Assembly (NCBI GenBank): GCA_030830865.1
Contig: JAURME010000144.1
Location: 1-39,359 of the forward strand
DNA from: Candidatus Nanopelagicales bacterium
GTDB lineage: Bacteria > Actinomycetota > Actinomycetes > S36-B12
DNA length: 39,359 nt
Direction: 5' to 3'
Shown: in pieces, positions 18,624-27,076 of the stretch
Layout of the letters: each line of letters starts with the position of its first letter
Numbering within the stretch: position 1 is the first letter of the stretch
Notes under the pieces: model-generated
Database searches by the model: none
What the model saw: the letters and a program-made list of their open reading frames with translations, nothing else
Told to the model about the DNA's origin: nothing
Program-made: the position numbers and the translations under genes

Positions 18624-20876
18624 ATGACCGAGATCGACCTCGACATCACCGGCATGACCTGTTCCTCGTGCGCGATGCGCATCGAGAAGAAGCTCAACCG
18701 CATGGCCGGCGTGCAGGCCACTGTCAACTACGCCACGGAGAAGGCACACGTCGTCCTTCCCGAGGGAGTCAGCGTCGACGACGCCATCGCCGTCGTCGAG
18801 GCGACGGGATATCACGTGACACCACCGCCTGTCCCCAACAGGGCGACCGAGGACATCAATGAGGGCCGTGACACTCAGGAGATCGCCGACCTCCGCCAGC
18901 GACTTATCATCAGCACGATCCTCGCCATCCCCGTGGTCATCCTCGCGATGGTGCCGCCACTGCAGTTCACCTACTGGCAGTGGGCCTCGCTGACCCTGGC
19001 CGCACCCGTCGCCGTCTGGGGAGCGCTGCCCTTCCATCGAGCCGCGTGGCTTAATGCCCGGCATGGTGCGGCGACCATGGACACCCTCGTATCCGTCGGT
19101 GTCAGCGCGGCGTTCCTGTGGTCGCTCTATGCGCTCTTCCTCGGTGGCGCGGGTCAGGCCGGCATGACGATGTCGTTCAGCCTGCTGCCTCAGGAGTCGG
19201 GCGGCACGCCGGAGGTCTACCTCGAGGTGGCCGCCGCAGTCACCGTCTTCCTCCTCCTCGGCCGCTACCTCGAGGCTCGCGCCAAGAGCCGCTCCGGTGA
19301 GGCGCTGCGCGCCCTGGCCGAGCAGGGGGCTCGGGAAGCCTCGGTCCTACGCGACGGTGTCGAAGTGCTCGTGCCGATCGAGCAGGTGGTCGTCGGCGAC
19401 CGGTTCGTCGTCCGACCGGGGGAGAAGGTCGCCACCGACGGGGTCGTGGTCGAGGGTGCGTCGGCGATCGATACGAGTCTGGTGACCGGCGAGCCCGTGC
19501 CCGTCGACGTGACGGTCGGGGACACAGTCATCGGGGCGACCGTCAACGCCGGCGGACGGCTCATCGTCGAGGCGACCCGAGTGGGGGCCGACACCCAGCT
19601 GTCCCAGATCGCCCGGCTCGTCGAGCAGGCTCAGGCCGGCAAGGCTCCGGTGCAGCGCCTGGCCGATCGCGTGGCCGGCGTGTTCGTACCGATCGTCATC
19701 GGACTCGCTCTGGTCACGCTCCTCGGCTGGATTCTCGTGACCGGTGACGTCCAGATGGCGTTCACCGCGGCCGTAGCGGTCCTCATCATCGCCTGCCCCT
19801 GCGCCCTGGGGCTCGCCACACCGACCGCCCTGCTGGTCGGGACAGGTCGGGGTGCGCAGCTCGGCATCCTCATCAAGGGCCCGCAGGTGCTGGAGTCCAC
19901 GCGTCGCGTCGACACGATGGTCCTGGACAAGACGGGCACCGTCACCACCGGTCGCATGACCCTCGCCCACGTCGTTCCCGAGCCGATGGGCGAGGTGTCC
20001 GAGGCCGATCTGCTCCGCTGGGCTGGAGCCGTCGAGGATGCGTCCGAGCACCCGATCGGGCGCGCCGTCGCCGACGCCGCGAGGGAGCGGCTCGACGGTC
20101 TGCCCACCGTGGAGGGGTTCGCCGCCACTCCAGGACGCGGGGTGCAGGGGGTCGTCGACGGCCGCGCCATCGTTGCAGGCCGACCCTCGTGGCTCGTCGA
20201 GGAGTGGTCAGTCGTCGAACCCGAGGCGTTGTCGTCGGCGCGGCGGGAGCAGGAGGCCGACGGACGCACGGTGATCGCGGTCGCCGTCGACGGCCGGCCG
20301 GCGGGCCTGCTCGTCGTCTCCGACACCGTCAAGGCCGGAAGTCGCGAGGCCGTCGCTGCCATGCGGGCGCTGGGGCTGGCACCGGTGCTCCTGACAGGCG
20401 ATCAGCGGCAGGCTGCGGAGCGAGTCGCACGAGAGGTCGGGATCGACGTGGTCATCGCCGATGTGTTGCCGGAGGGCAAAGCCGATGCCGTCGCAGACCT
20501 GCAGGCCCGGGGTGCCGTGGTCGCCATGGTGGGAGACGGTGTCAACGACGCGGCCGCGCTGGCTCGCGCTGATCTCGGCATGGCGATGGGAACGGGCACG
20601 GATGTCGCCATGGAGGCGTCAGACATCACGCTGGTCCGCAGCGACCTCTCCGCGGCCGTCGACGGCATCCGACTGTCGCGGCGGACGCTGGCGATCATCA
20701 AGGGCAACCTGTTCTGGGCCTTCGCGTACAACGTCGCCGCGATCCCAATGGCGATGGCGGGACTGCTCAACCCGCTCATCGCGGGAGCGGCTATGGCCTT
20801 CTCCTCGGTGTTCGTGGTCACCAACAGCCTGCGACTGCGCGGCTTCCGCAGCACGGCTGGCGACCGTCCTGCATGA
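18624..20876 (+). CDS. copA: Copper-exporting P1B-type ATPase CopA
   Basis: A 750-residue P1B-1 ATPase that pumps Cu(I) out of the cytoplasm. It has one N-terminal metal domain (GMTCSSC, Cys13/16), the transmembrane CPC (391-393), the phosphorylation motif DKTGT (Asp435), the P1B signature histidine in ASEHPIG and the hinge GDGVND. The last helices carry AYN and MAFSSVFVVTNSLRL, the Cu(I) site residues of this subgroup. Length and order are standard. It is the last gene of the csoR-copZ-copA cluster. Confidence 0.97.
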   Translation: MTEIDLDITGMTCSSCAMRIEKKLNRMAGVQATVNYATEKAHVVLPEGVSVDDAIAVVEATGYHVTPPPVPNRATEDINEGRDTQEIADLRQRLIISTILAIPVVILAMVPPLQFTYWQWASLTLAAPVAVWGALPFHRAAWLNARHGAATMDTLVSVGVSAAFLWSLYALFLGGAGQAGMTMSFSLLPQESGGTPEVYLEVAAAVTVFLLLGRYLEARAKSRSGEALRALAEQGAREASVLRDGVEVLVPIEQVVVGDRFVVRPGEKVATDGVVVEGASAIDTSLVTGEPVPVDVTVGDTVIGATVNAGGRLIVEATRVGADTQLSQIARLVEQAQAGKAPVQRLADRVAGVFVPIVIGLALVTLLGWILVTGDVQMAFTAAVAVLIIACPCALGLATPTALLVGTGRGAQLGILIKGPQVLESTRRVDTMVLDKTGTVTTGRMTLAHVVPEPMGEVSEADLLRWAGAVEDASEHPIGRAVADAARERLDGLPTVEGFAATPGRGVQGVVDGRAIVAGRPSWLVEEWSVVEPEALSSARREQEADGRTVIAVAVDGRPAGLLVVSDTVKAGSREAVAAMRALGLAPVLLTGDQRQAAERVAREVGIDVVIADVLPEGKADAVADLQARGAVVAMVGDGVNDAAALARADLGMAMGTGTDVAMEASDITLVRSDLSAAVDGIRLSRRTLAIIKGNLFWAFAYNVAAIPMAMAGLLNPLIAGAAMAFSSVFVVTNSLRLRGFRSTAGDRPA

Positions 20877-20883
20877 TCGTCCG

Positions 20884-22038
20884 GTGACCGCCTTCGACGT
20901 CGATGCCATCGACCTCGCGCAACTGCGTGAACGTCAGAGCGCCAAGTACCGGCAGTACCCCCCGGATGTCATCCCGGCCTGGGTCGCAGAGATGGACTTC
21001 CCCCTCGCCGAGCCCATCGCAGCGGCCCTGCACGCCGCGATCGACCGATCGGACACGGGATACCGGTCCACCGAGGGTCTGGCCGAGGCGACTGCTGACT
21101 TCCTGGAGATGTCGTGGCAGTGGTCCGTCCCTCAGGACCGGATCGTGGCGATCCCGGACGTCCTCACCGGAGTGGCAGAGAGCATCGCGATGCTCACCGA
21201 GCCGGGCGAGGGCGTGGTGGTGAACCCTCCGGTCTACCCGCCGTTCTTCAGCACGATCCGCGACATCGTCGGTCGCTCGATCGTCGAAGTGCCGATGTCT
21301 GAACTGGATGGCGCATACTCGCTGGACCTGACCGGTCTGGCCGACGCCTTCGCGCGGCCCGAGGTCACAGCCTTCCTGCTGTGCAGCCCGCACAATCCGA
21401 CCGGAACCGTCCCCTCCCAGGCCGAACTTGAGGAGGTGGCACGTCTCGCCGCCGAGCATGACGTGGCGGTGATCGCCGACGAGATCCACGCACCGCTCAC
21501 GCTGCCCGGTGCGAGACACGTCCCCTACCTGACCGTCGCGGCCCCCGATGCCCGGGCGATCTGCGTCATCGCGGCGTCGAAGGCCTGGAACCTCGCCGGC
21601 CTGAAGTGCGCCCAGATGATCGGCACGGATGAGACCGAGGGGATCATCCGCCGCCGCCTGCCCTTGGAAGTGCAGTACGGCACGGGTCACCTCGGTGTGA
21701 TCGCGTCCGTGGCCGCGTACCGCGACGGCGGCCCGTGGCTGGAGCAGGTCCTCGGCATCCTCGACGCCAACCGGATGCTCCTCGCGGACCTGCTCGCCGA
21801 GCATCTGCCCGAGGCCGGTTACGTGCCGCCGGAGGCGTCGTACCTGGCCTGGATCGACCTGCCCGGATGGGGTGACGACCCGGCGGTCGCGATCCTCCGC
21901 GAGGCTCGGGTGGCCCTGAATCGGGGTCCGACCTTCGGGCCCGGCGGCCGGGGGCACGTCCGGCTGAACCTCGCCACGTCGCCGGCGATCCTCACGGAGA
22001 TTGTCGGGCGCCTCGGCCGACTCACCCCCGGCACCTGA
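20884..22038 (+). CDS. PLP-dependent aminotransferase, MalY/PatB C-S lyase type
   Basis: A 384-residue fold-type I PLP enzyme. The N-terminal YPPDVIPAWVAEMDFP and the PLP-lysine motif SKAWNLAGLKCA (Lys233) are hallmarks of the MalY/PatB group, which cleaves cystathionine or cysteine conjugates and some of which deaminate amino acids. The GTG at 20884, 7 nt after the copA stop, is chosen; the track start at 20461 runs through copA. CATGAT ends 6 nt upstream. A sulfur-amino-acid role next to a Cys-based regulator gene is suggestive but unproven. Confidence 0.88.
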   Translation: MTAFDVDAIDLAQLRERQSAKYRQYPPDVIPAWVAEMDFPLAEPIAAALHAAIDRSDTGYRSTEGLAEATADFLEMSWQWSVPQDRIVAIPDVLTGVAESIAMLTEPGEGVVVNPPVYPPFFSTIRDIVGRSIVEVPMSELDGAYSLDLTGLADAFARPEVTAFLLCSPHNPTGTVPSQAELEEVARLAAEHDVAVIADEIHAPLTLPGARHVPYLTVAAPDARAICVIAASKAWNLAGLKCAQMIGTDETEGIIRRRLPLEVQYGTGHLGVIASVAAYRDGGPWLEQVLGILDANRMLLADLLAEHLPEAGYVPPEASYLAWIDLPGWGDDPAVAILREARVALNRGPTFGPGGRGHVRLNLATSPAILTEIVGRLGRLTPGT

Positions 22039-22074
22039 CGGGGTACCCCTCCGGATCCGTGGTCGAATGGGGAC

Positions 22075-22674
22075 GTGCTTCCCCTCGCTGCCCCGGCTGT
22101 CCTGCGCACGACCGTCGCCGGACTCGTCGTCACCATCGCCGCCACCCTGCTGACCGCGTCGGCCCAGGCCGAGCCGCGTCCGCAGCCTGCACCGAGCGCA
22201 ATCGCGAAGCGGGATCGGTATGCGATCGGCGACTCCGTGATGCTGGGGGCGCGCAGCATCCTCAAACGTCGCGGCTTCACGGTCAACGCCGCGGTGAGCC
22301 GTCAGTCGTACTCTGCCCCCGCCATGGTGCGACGCAAGGAAGCGAAACTGCCCGCCAACCTGGTGGTGCATCTCGGTACCAACGGGACGTTCCCGCTGTC
22401 GACGTGCCGCAAGATCGTCAAGAACGCCGGGCCGACGCGCAGGGTCTTCCTCGTCACAGTGTTCGTTCCTCGCAGTTGGGAGAGGTCCAACAACCGGACC
22501 ATCCGAAAGTGCGCCGAGTCCTTCCCCGGCAGCCGGGTCACGGTGGTCGATTGGAATCGCCTGGCCCGCTCGCACCCGGAGTGGCTCTATTCCGACGGCA
22601 CCCACCTGAAGCCCACGGGTGCCAAGGGTTTCGCCCGGCTCATCGACCAGGCGGTCGACGCCGCCGGAGCCTGA
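22075..22674 (+). CDS. Secreted SGNH-hydrolase-fold protein
   Basis: A 199-residue exported protein: signal peptide (residues 1-32, cleavage near AQA-EP) then an SGNH domain. The catalytic blocks are block [10 protein letters not shown], block [12 protein letters not shown] and block [11 protein letters not shown] with the Asp/His pair. Similar stand-alone domains occur at the end of OatA-like peptidoglycan or polysaccharide acetyltransferases, so an esterase or acyltransferase on a cell-surface polymer is likely. Start GTG at 22075. No membrane acyltransferase-3 partner is adjacent. Confidence 0.85.
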   Translation: MLPLAAPAVLRTTVAGLVVTIAATLLTASAQAEPRPQPAPSAIAKRDRYAIGDSVMLGARSILKRRGFTVNAAVSRQSYSAPAMVRRKEAKLPANLVVHLGTNGTFPLSTCRKIVKNAGPTRRVFLVTVFVPRSWERSNNRTIRKCAESFPGSRVTVVDWNRLARSHPEWLYSDGTHLKPTGAKGFARLIDQAVDAAGA

Positions 22675-22695
22675 TCAGCGCCCTGCTCGGGCCGG

Positions 22696-22719
22696 CCTGT
22701 GGGCTGCGTCACCCACAGG
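22696..22719 (+). terminator. Possible terminator after the SGNH gene
   Basis: CCTGTGGG and CCCACAGG form an 8-bp stem with an 8-nt loop 22 nt after the SGNH stop. There is no T-run. Confidence 0.45.
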
Positions 22720-22891
22720 GACCCCTGGGCTGTGTGCTGGATCACGCGGCTACCGCCCAACCGTGTGCACTTGCTCACAGGACAGCGCTTTCATGCCGAT
22801 TCCGACGCGACGGGGTGGCTTCCCGGGTGCATGCTGGGAACCTGCCTCGTGGTGCCGCGGGGCCACGCCCTCGATCGCAACGGAGCGATTC

Positions 22892-24733
22892 ATGAGCATT
22901 TCTGCAGTGAGCATCCCCGGCCTCGACAATGCGCCCACCAAGAACAAGCAGCTGCTGGAGTGGGTGGAGGAGATCGCCGCACTCACCAAGCCCGACCGCG
23001 TCGTGTGGGCCGACGGCTCCGACGAGGAGTGGCAGCGTCTCACCCAGGAGATGGTCGACGCCGGCACCTTCATCCGCCTGAACCCCGAGCTCCGTCCCAA
23101 CTCCTTCCTCGCACGCTCCGATCCCAGCGACGTCGCCCGGGTCGAGGACCGCACCTACATCTGCTCGCAGCGCGAGGTCGATGCGGGGCCGACGAACAAC
23201 TGGGCCGAGCCCGCGGAGATGCGCGCGACGCTGAAGGGCCTGTTCGACGGCTGCATGCGCGGTCGCACCATGTACGTGATCCCGTTCTCCATGGGTCCGC
23301 TGGGCTCGCGGATCGCGCAGCTCGGCGTCGAGATCTCCGACTCCCCGTACGTCGTCGTCAACATGCGCATCATGACCCGCATGGGCCAGGCCGCCCTCGA
23401 CGAGATCGGCGAGTTCGGCGAGTTCGTCCCCGCCGTCCACAGCGTCGGCTACCCGCTGGTCGACGCCGAGGGCAATCGCCGTGATGACGTCCGGTGGCCC
23501 TGCAACGAGACGAAGTACATCGTCCACTACCCCGAGACCCGCGAGATCTGGTCGTACGGCTCGGGCTACGGCGGCAACGCCCTGCTGGGCAAGAAGTGCT
23601 TCGCGCTGCGCATCGCCTCGGCGATGGCCCGGGACGAGGGCTGGATGGCCGAGCACATGTTGATCCTCAAGCTCACGTCACCCAAGGGCGAGGACCACTA
23701 CATCACCGCGGCCTTCCCGTCCGCCTGCGGCAAGACCAACCTGGCCATGCTCGAGCCGACCATCCCGGGATGGTCGGTGCAGACCGTCGGCGACGACATC
23801 TCCTGGATGCGCTTCGGCGAGGACGGCCGCCTCTACGCGATCAACCCCGAGGCGGGCTTCTTCGGGGTCGCCCCCGGCACGGGCATGGAGACCAACGCCA
23901 ACGCCGTGCGCACCCTGACGGCCAACTGCATCTACACCAACGTCGCCCTGACCGACGTAGGCGATGTCTGGTGGGAGGGGCTGACTCCCGAGACTCCCGC
24001 CCATCTGATCGACTGGAAGGGCAACGACTGGACCCCGGCGTCCAGCGATCCGTCCAGTCACCCGAACGCCCGCTTCACCGCCCCCGCGGGGCAGTGCCCG
24101 TCGATCGCCCCCAATTGGGAGGACCCGGCTGGCGTGCCCATCGAGGCGATCTTGTTCGGCGGCCGTCGCGCCACGAACGTGCCGCTCGTGACGGAGTCCT
24201 TCGACTGGGAGCACGGCGTGTTCATGGGCGCCACCGTCTCGAGCGAGATGACCGCTGCTGCGGTCGGCGGAGTCGGCCAGCTGCGTCGCGATCCGTTCGC
24301 GATGCTCCCGTTCTGCGGCTACAACATGGCCGACTACTGGGGTCACTGGCTGAAGATCGGCACGTTCACCGATGCGAGCAACCTGCCGCGCATCTACTCG
24401 GTGAACTGGTTCCGCAAGGACGCCAACGGCAAGTTCCTGTGGCCGGGCTTCGGCGACAACGCGCGCGTGCTCGACTGGATCATCCGTCGGCTCGAGGGCG
24501 ATGCCAAGGCGGTCGACACCCCTATCGGTCGCATCCCCGCCGACGGCGAACTGCCGCTCGATGGGGTGAAGGTCACCGACGAGCAGCTCGCCGAGCTCTT
24601 CGCCATCGACCCGGTGACGTGGTCGGCCGAGGCCGATCTGACCGAGGAGTACTTCGCCCAGTTCGGCGACCGTGTGCCGCAGGCGCTGCGCGCCCAGCTC
24701 GCTGCGCTGCGGGAGCGGCTCGCTTCAGCCTGA
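22892..24733 (+). CDS. pckG: Phosphoenolpyruvate carboxykinase (GTP)
   Basis: A 613-residue GTP-dependent PEPCK, which converts oxaloacetate and GTP to phosphoenolpyruvate, CO2 and GDP at the entry of gluconeogenesis. The phosphate-binding loop [13 protein letters not shown] contains the reactive Cys279 of GTP enzymes. The [14 protein letters not shown] metal site and the guanine-binding region ([29 protein letters not shown]) are intact. The ATG at 22892 ([11 protein letters not shown]) is preceded by GGAGC. The 217-nt upstream gap holds only the SGNH terminator; I see no riboswitch. Confidence 0.97.
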   Translation: MSISAVSIPGLDNAPTKNKQLLEWVEEIAALTKPDRVVWADGSDEEWQRLTQEMVDAGTFIRLNPELRPNSFLARSDPSDVARVEDRTYICSQREVDAGPTNNWAEPAEMRATLKGLFDGCMRGRTMYVIPFSMGPLGSRIAQLGVEISDSPYVVVNMRIMTRMGQAALDEIGEFGEFVPAVHSVGYPLVDAEGNRRDDVRWPCNETKYIVHYPETREIWSYGSGYGGNALLGKKCFALRIASAMARDEGWMAEHMLILKLTSPKGEDHYITAAFPSACGKTNLAMLEPTIPGWSVQTVGDDISWMRFGEDGRLYAINPEAGFFGVAPGTGMETNANAVRTLTANCIYTNVALTDVGDVWWEGLTPETPAHLIDWKGNDWTPASSDPSSHPNARFTAPAGQCPSIAPNWEDPAGVPIEAILFGGRRATNVPLVTESFDWEHGVFMGATVSSEMTAAAVGGVGQLRRDPFAMLPFCGYNMADYWGHWLKIGTFTDASNLPRIYSVNWFRKDANGKFLWPGFGDNARVLDWIIRRLEGDAKAVDTPIGRIPADGELPLDGVKVTDEQLAELFAIDPVTWSAEADLTEEYFAQFGDRVPQALRAQLAALRERLASA

Positions 24734-24753
24734 GTCGTTCACAGGGACCTCCA

Positions 24754-24785
24754 TCGCCGACGTCCCGCCTATTGGGGGTCGGCGA
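24754..24785. terminator. Hairpin between convergent pckG and argF
   Basis: TCGCCGA pairs with TCGGCGA, extended by a few imperfect pairs. It lies across the end of argF (stop at 24769) and downstream of pckG, so it may serve both directions. Confidence 0.4.
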
Positions 24786-25773
24786 GGGTGGACACGAGGA
24801 CGGCCTTGATCGTGTGGAGGCGGTTCTCGGCCTGATCGAAGACGATGCTGGCAGGGGACTCGAACACCGCGTCACTAACCTCGACGCCGTCCGCGAGGCC
24901 GAACTCCGCGGCGACCTTCCGGCCAACGGTCGTGTTCTGGTCGTGGTAGGCCGGCAGGCAGTGCATGAACTTCGCGCTGGGATCACCTGTCATCGACATG
25001 AGATCGGCGTCGACCCGGTAGGGCCGGAGCAGCTCGACGCGGCGAGCCCATTCCTCCTCTGGCTCTCCCATCGACACCCAGATGTCGGTGTGCACGAACT
25101 CTGCTCCGGCCAGGCCCGCGCGGGCATCCTCGGTGATGGTGATCCGAGCGCCGGACGCCGATGCAAGGTCGCGCGCCATCGTCTGGATGTCATCGGACGG
25201 CCAGAGCACCCGTGGGGCGACGATGCGGACGTCGGCACCCATGATCGCGCCCATGACGAGAAGCGAGTTGCCCATGTTGTAGCGGGCATCGCCCACGTAG
25301 GCGTACCGCGGAGCCGCGTCGGGTGTGGAGGTGTGCTCTCGCATGGTGAGGAAGTCGGCCAGCATCTGCGTGGGGTGCCACAGGTCGGTGAGGCCGTTGA
25401 ACACCGGTACGTCGGCGTGGTGAGCGAGCTCGAGCACTGTGTCGTGGCTGGAGCCCCGGAACTCGATGCCGTCGTAGAAGCGGGAGAGGACACGGGCGGT
25501 GTCGGCGATGGACTCCTTGTGTCCGACCTGGCTGCTGCTGGGGTCGAGCACGGTGACGTTGCCGCCCTGGTGCCGCATCGCGAGCTCGAACGCGACCCTG
25601 GTGCGGGTCGACGTCTTCTCGAAGATGAGCGCGACCTCCTTGCCCTGCAGGCGCTGCACCTCGGTACCGGTGCGCCGGGCGGCCTTGAGGTCAGCGGCAA
25701 GGGTCAGAAGGGAGTCGAGCTCGCCCCTGGAGAAGTCGGACTCCTGCAGGAAGTCCCGTCCGGTGAGATTCAC
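24769..25773 (-). CDS. argF: Ornithine carbamoyltransferase
   Basis: A 334-residue transcarbamylase that forms citrulline from ornithine and carbamoyl phosphate. The carbamoyl-phosphate site [21 protein letters not shown] and the ornithine-side MHCLPAYHD are all present. Length and sequence are of the E. coli ArgF/ArcB (long) type rather than the ~310-residue form typical of actinobacterial arg clusters, and no arg or arc gene is nearby. It could be catabolic (arcB) or an acquired anabolic copy. The GTG at 25773 lies 7 nt after a TAGCGT box. Confidence 0.94.
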   Translation of the reverse strand: MNLTGRDFLQESDFSRGELDSLLTLAADLKAARRTGTEVQRLQGKEVALIFEKTSTRTRVAFELAMRHQGGNVTVLDPSSSQVGHKESIADTARVLSRFYDGIEFRGSSHDTVLELAHHADVPVFNGLTDLWHPTQMLADFLTMREHTSTPDAAPRYAYVGDARYNMGNSLLVMGAIMGADVRIVAPRVLWPSDDIQTMARDLASASGARITITEDARAGLAGAEFVHTDIWVSMGEPEEEWARRVELLRPYRVDADLMSMTGDPSAKFMHCLPAYHDQNTTVGRKVAAEFGLADGVEVSDAVFESPASIVFDQAENRLHTIKAVLVSTLADPQ

Positions 25774-25780
25774 CGGACGA

Positions 25781-25786
25781 ACGCTA
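25781..25786 (-). promoter_or_regulatory. -10 box for leaderless argF transcript
   Basis: Minus-strand TAGCGT ends 7 nt before the GTG at 25773. Confidence 0.45.
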
Positions 25787-25791
25787 CGCGA

Positions 25792-26163
25792 CTACGCGAT
25801 GCCGAGAGCGCGCGGGGACACGGCCTCGATGTAGTCCCCGCCGGCAGCGCGAAGGCCGTCGCCCTTGCCGCGGGGGTAGTGGCGGGAGTCGAGCCGGGCG
25901 TAGATGTGCTCTCGGTCCTCCTCGGAGAGACCGCCCCAGACCCCGTAGGGCTCCCGTGCCCGCACGGCGTAGTCCGCGCATTCCATGCGCACCGGGCAGG
26001 CGGCGCAGACCAGTTTGGCTTCGCGGTCGCGGCGGATGCGTGAGGAGCCACGTTCATTCTGGGGGTGGAAGAACAGCAGGGGATCGGCCTCGCGGCACGC
26101 GGCGTGGTCCTGCCAGAACCACTGGACATCGTCAGGGACCTGGGCGAGTGGTTGCTGCGGCAT
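25792..26163 (-). CDS. WhiB-family iron-sulfur transcriptional regulator
   Basis: A 123-residue actinobacteria-specific regulator that binds a [4Fe-4S] cluster and works with the housekeeping sigma factor. The four cluster cysteines are Cys23, Cys53, Cys56 and Cys62, followed by the GVWGG turn and a basic C-terminal region (HYPRGKG). The subgroup cannot be assigned safely. The gene lies 18 nt upstream of argF on the same strand. A TAGCGT box at 26190-26195 and a GGGAGG ribosome-binding site precede the ATG. Confidence 0.93.
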   Translation of the reverse strand: MPQQPLAQVPDDVQWFWQDHAACREADPLLFFHPQNERGSSRIRRDREAKLVCAACPVRMECADYAVRAREPYGVWGGLSEEDREHIYARLDSRHYPRGKGDGLRAAGGDYIEAVSPRALGIA

Positions 26164-26189
26164 GGTGTCCTCCCGTTCTCGTTACCACC

Positions 26190-26195
26190 ACGCTA
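26190..26195 (-). promoter_or_regulatory. -10 box of the whiB-family gene
   Basis: Minus-strand TAGCGT about 26 nt before the ATG, giving a short leader with a GGGAGG ribosome-binding site. Confidence 0.4.
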
Positions 26196-26213
26196 GATCG
26201 CGGTCACGACGAA

Positions 26214-26260
26214 AGACGATGGCCGAAGGTCCCGATCTGTTGGACCTTCGGTCATCGTCT
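26214..26260 (-). terminator. 19-bp hairpin between trxA and whiB
   Basis: AGACGATGGCCGAAGGTCC pairs with GGACCTTCGGTCATCGTCT at all but one position (G-T on plus, C-A on minus), with a 9-nt loop. It lies downstream of trxA and upstream of the whiB promoter. Confidence 0.7.
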
Positions 26261-26265
26261 GCGAC

Positions 26266-26316
26266 GTGGATGGCGTGCCGATGTGGATGGCGTGCCGATC
26301 TGGATGGCGTGCCGAT
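26266..26316. repeat. Three tandem copies of a 17-nt unit
   Basis: GTGGATGGCGTGCCGAT occurs at 26266, 26283 and 26300 with one change in the third copy. It sits 20 nt before the trxA stop (downstream of the gene), outside any coding region. Confidence 0.9.
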
Positions 26317-26336
26317 GTGGGCGCCGTGGGGGAGGG

Positions 26337-26714
26337 CTACTCCGCGGTGGCCTCGGCCTGCTGGGCCGCGATCTGGGCGCGGACCTCGTCCATGTCGACA
26401 TCACGCGCGGCCTGCACGAGGTTCGCCAGCGCCGGCTCGGGGAGCGCGCCGGCCTGGGAGAACAGGACGACCCCGTCCCGAACCACCATGAGCGTGGGGA
26501 TCGAGGAGATGCTGAACGCCCCGGCGAGGCCGGGCTCGGCCTCGGTGTCCACCTTGCCGAACACGATGTCTGGGTTCGCGTCGGAGACGGACTCGTAGAC
26601 AGGGGCGAACGTGCGGCACGGTCCGCACCAGGCGGCCCAGAAATCGATGAGGACGATGGAGTTGTCCTGGATGGTCCCGGCGAAGGTGTCCTCGGTGAGG
26701 TTCGTGGTCGTCAT
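26337..26714 (-). CDS. trxA: Thioredoxin
   Basis: A 125-residue thioredoxin with the redox pair Cys30-Gly-Pro-Cys33 (FWAAWCGPC) and the cis-Pro loop SIPTLMVV. It has a short acidic/helical extension (DVDMDEVRAQIAAQQAEA) at the C-terminus. It reduces disulfides in cytoplasmic proteins. The ATG at 26714 is chosen over the GTG at 26720 because a TACACT box at 26721-26726 would start the transcript at that ATG. A perfect CsoR-type palindrome covers the region just upstream of the -10 box, so this thioredoxin is probably induced with the copper cluster. No thioredoxin reductase is adjacent. Confidence 0.94.
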   Translation of the reverse strand: MTTTNLTEDTFAGTIQDNSIVLIDFWAAWCGPCRTFAPVYESVSDANPDIVFGKVDTEAEPGLAGAFSISSIPTLMVVRDGVVLFSQAGALPEPALANLVQAARDVDMDEVRAQIAAQQAEATAE

Positions 26715-26720
26715 GTCCAC

Positions 26721-26726
26721 AGTGTA
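26721..26726 (-). promoter_or_regulatory. -10 box for leaderless trxA transcript
   Basis: Minus-strand TACACT ends 6 nt before the ATG at 26714, directly next to the CsoR-type operator. Confidence 0.5.
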
Positions 26727-26728
26727 GC

Positions 26729-26748
26729 ATATACCCCTAGGGGTATAT
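26729..26748. promoter_or_regulatory. CsoR-type operator at the trxA promoter
   Basis: ATATACCCCTAGGGGTATAT is a perfect 20-bp palindrome whose core TACCCCTAGGGGTA is the classic CsoR-family operator. It lies between the expected -35 and -10 of trxA and about 17-36 nt upstream of the divergent DUF3039 -10 box, so it could affect both. Confidence 0.8.
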
Positions 26749-26764
26749 TGCCGCTTCGTCGTCC

Positions 26765-26770
26765 TAGACT
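26765..26770 (+). promoter_or_regulatory. -10 box for leaderless DUF3039 transcript
   Basis: TAGACT ends 6 nt before the ATG at 26777 and is identical to the ftsE box. Confidence 0.5.
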
Positions 26771-26776
26771 CGATAC

Positions 26777-27076
26777 ATGCGTGCGACGACCCACCCGACG
26801 ATGTCGAGCGACCCTCTGGACAGCCCGTCGCTGTCGGGGGGAACCCTCCTGGAGGAGCGCACCTCCTCGGCGGACGAGGGTGATCACGAGCGCTTCGCGC
26901 ACTATGTCGAGAAGGACAAGATCGTCGAGAGCGCCGTCACGGGAGCTCCGATCAAGGCCCTCTGCGGCAAGGTATGGACCCCGAGCCGTGACCCGTCACG
27001 GTTCCCGATCTGCCCGGACTGCGAGAAGATCCACGCGAATCTCCCGCGCGGCGGAGACTCCGGCGGCGACTCCTGA
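26777..27076 (+). CDS. DUF3039 family protein (zinc-ribbon-like)
   Basis: A 99-residue actinobacterial protein of unknown function. The conserved part is AHYVEKDKIVESAVTGAPIKALCGKVW followed by CPDC; His42, Cys63, Cys79 and Cys82 could bind one zinc. The N-terminal 35 residues are Ser/Pro/Asp-rich and probably disordered. The next gene overlaps its stop codon. It is divergent from trxA across 62 nt that contain the CsoR-type palindrome. Confidence 0.88.
   Translation: MRATTHPTMSSDPLDSPSLSGGTLLEERTSSADEGDHERFAHYVEKDKIVESAVTGAPIKALCGKVWTPSRDPSRFPICPDCEKIHANLPRGGDSGGDS

Noticed and set aside
22040-22049. GGGGTACCCC as a third CsoR-type operator
   Set aside because: The half-sites are in the opposite order (GGGGTA then CCCC) and the site lies just after the aminotransferase stop, without the TACCCC-NN-GGGGTA form.
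20818-22605. 595-residue minus-strand ORF
   Set aside because: Antisense shadow of the aminotransferase and SGNH genes, rich in Arg/Gly/Asp from GC bias.
23494-26043. 849-residue plus-strand ORF
   Set aside because: Spans pckG in another frame and runs antisense through argF; both real genes have complete motifs.
26266-26316. CRISPR array
   Set aside because: The units are directly adjacent with no spacers and only three copies; no cas genes.
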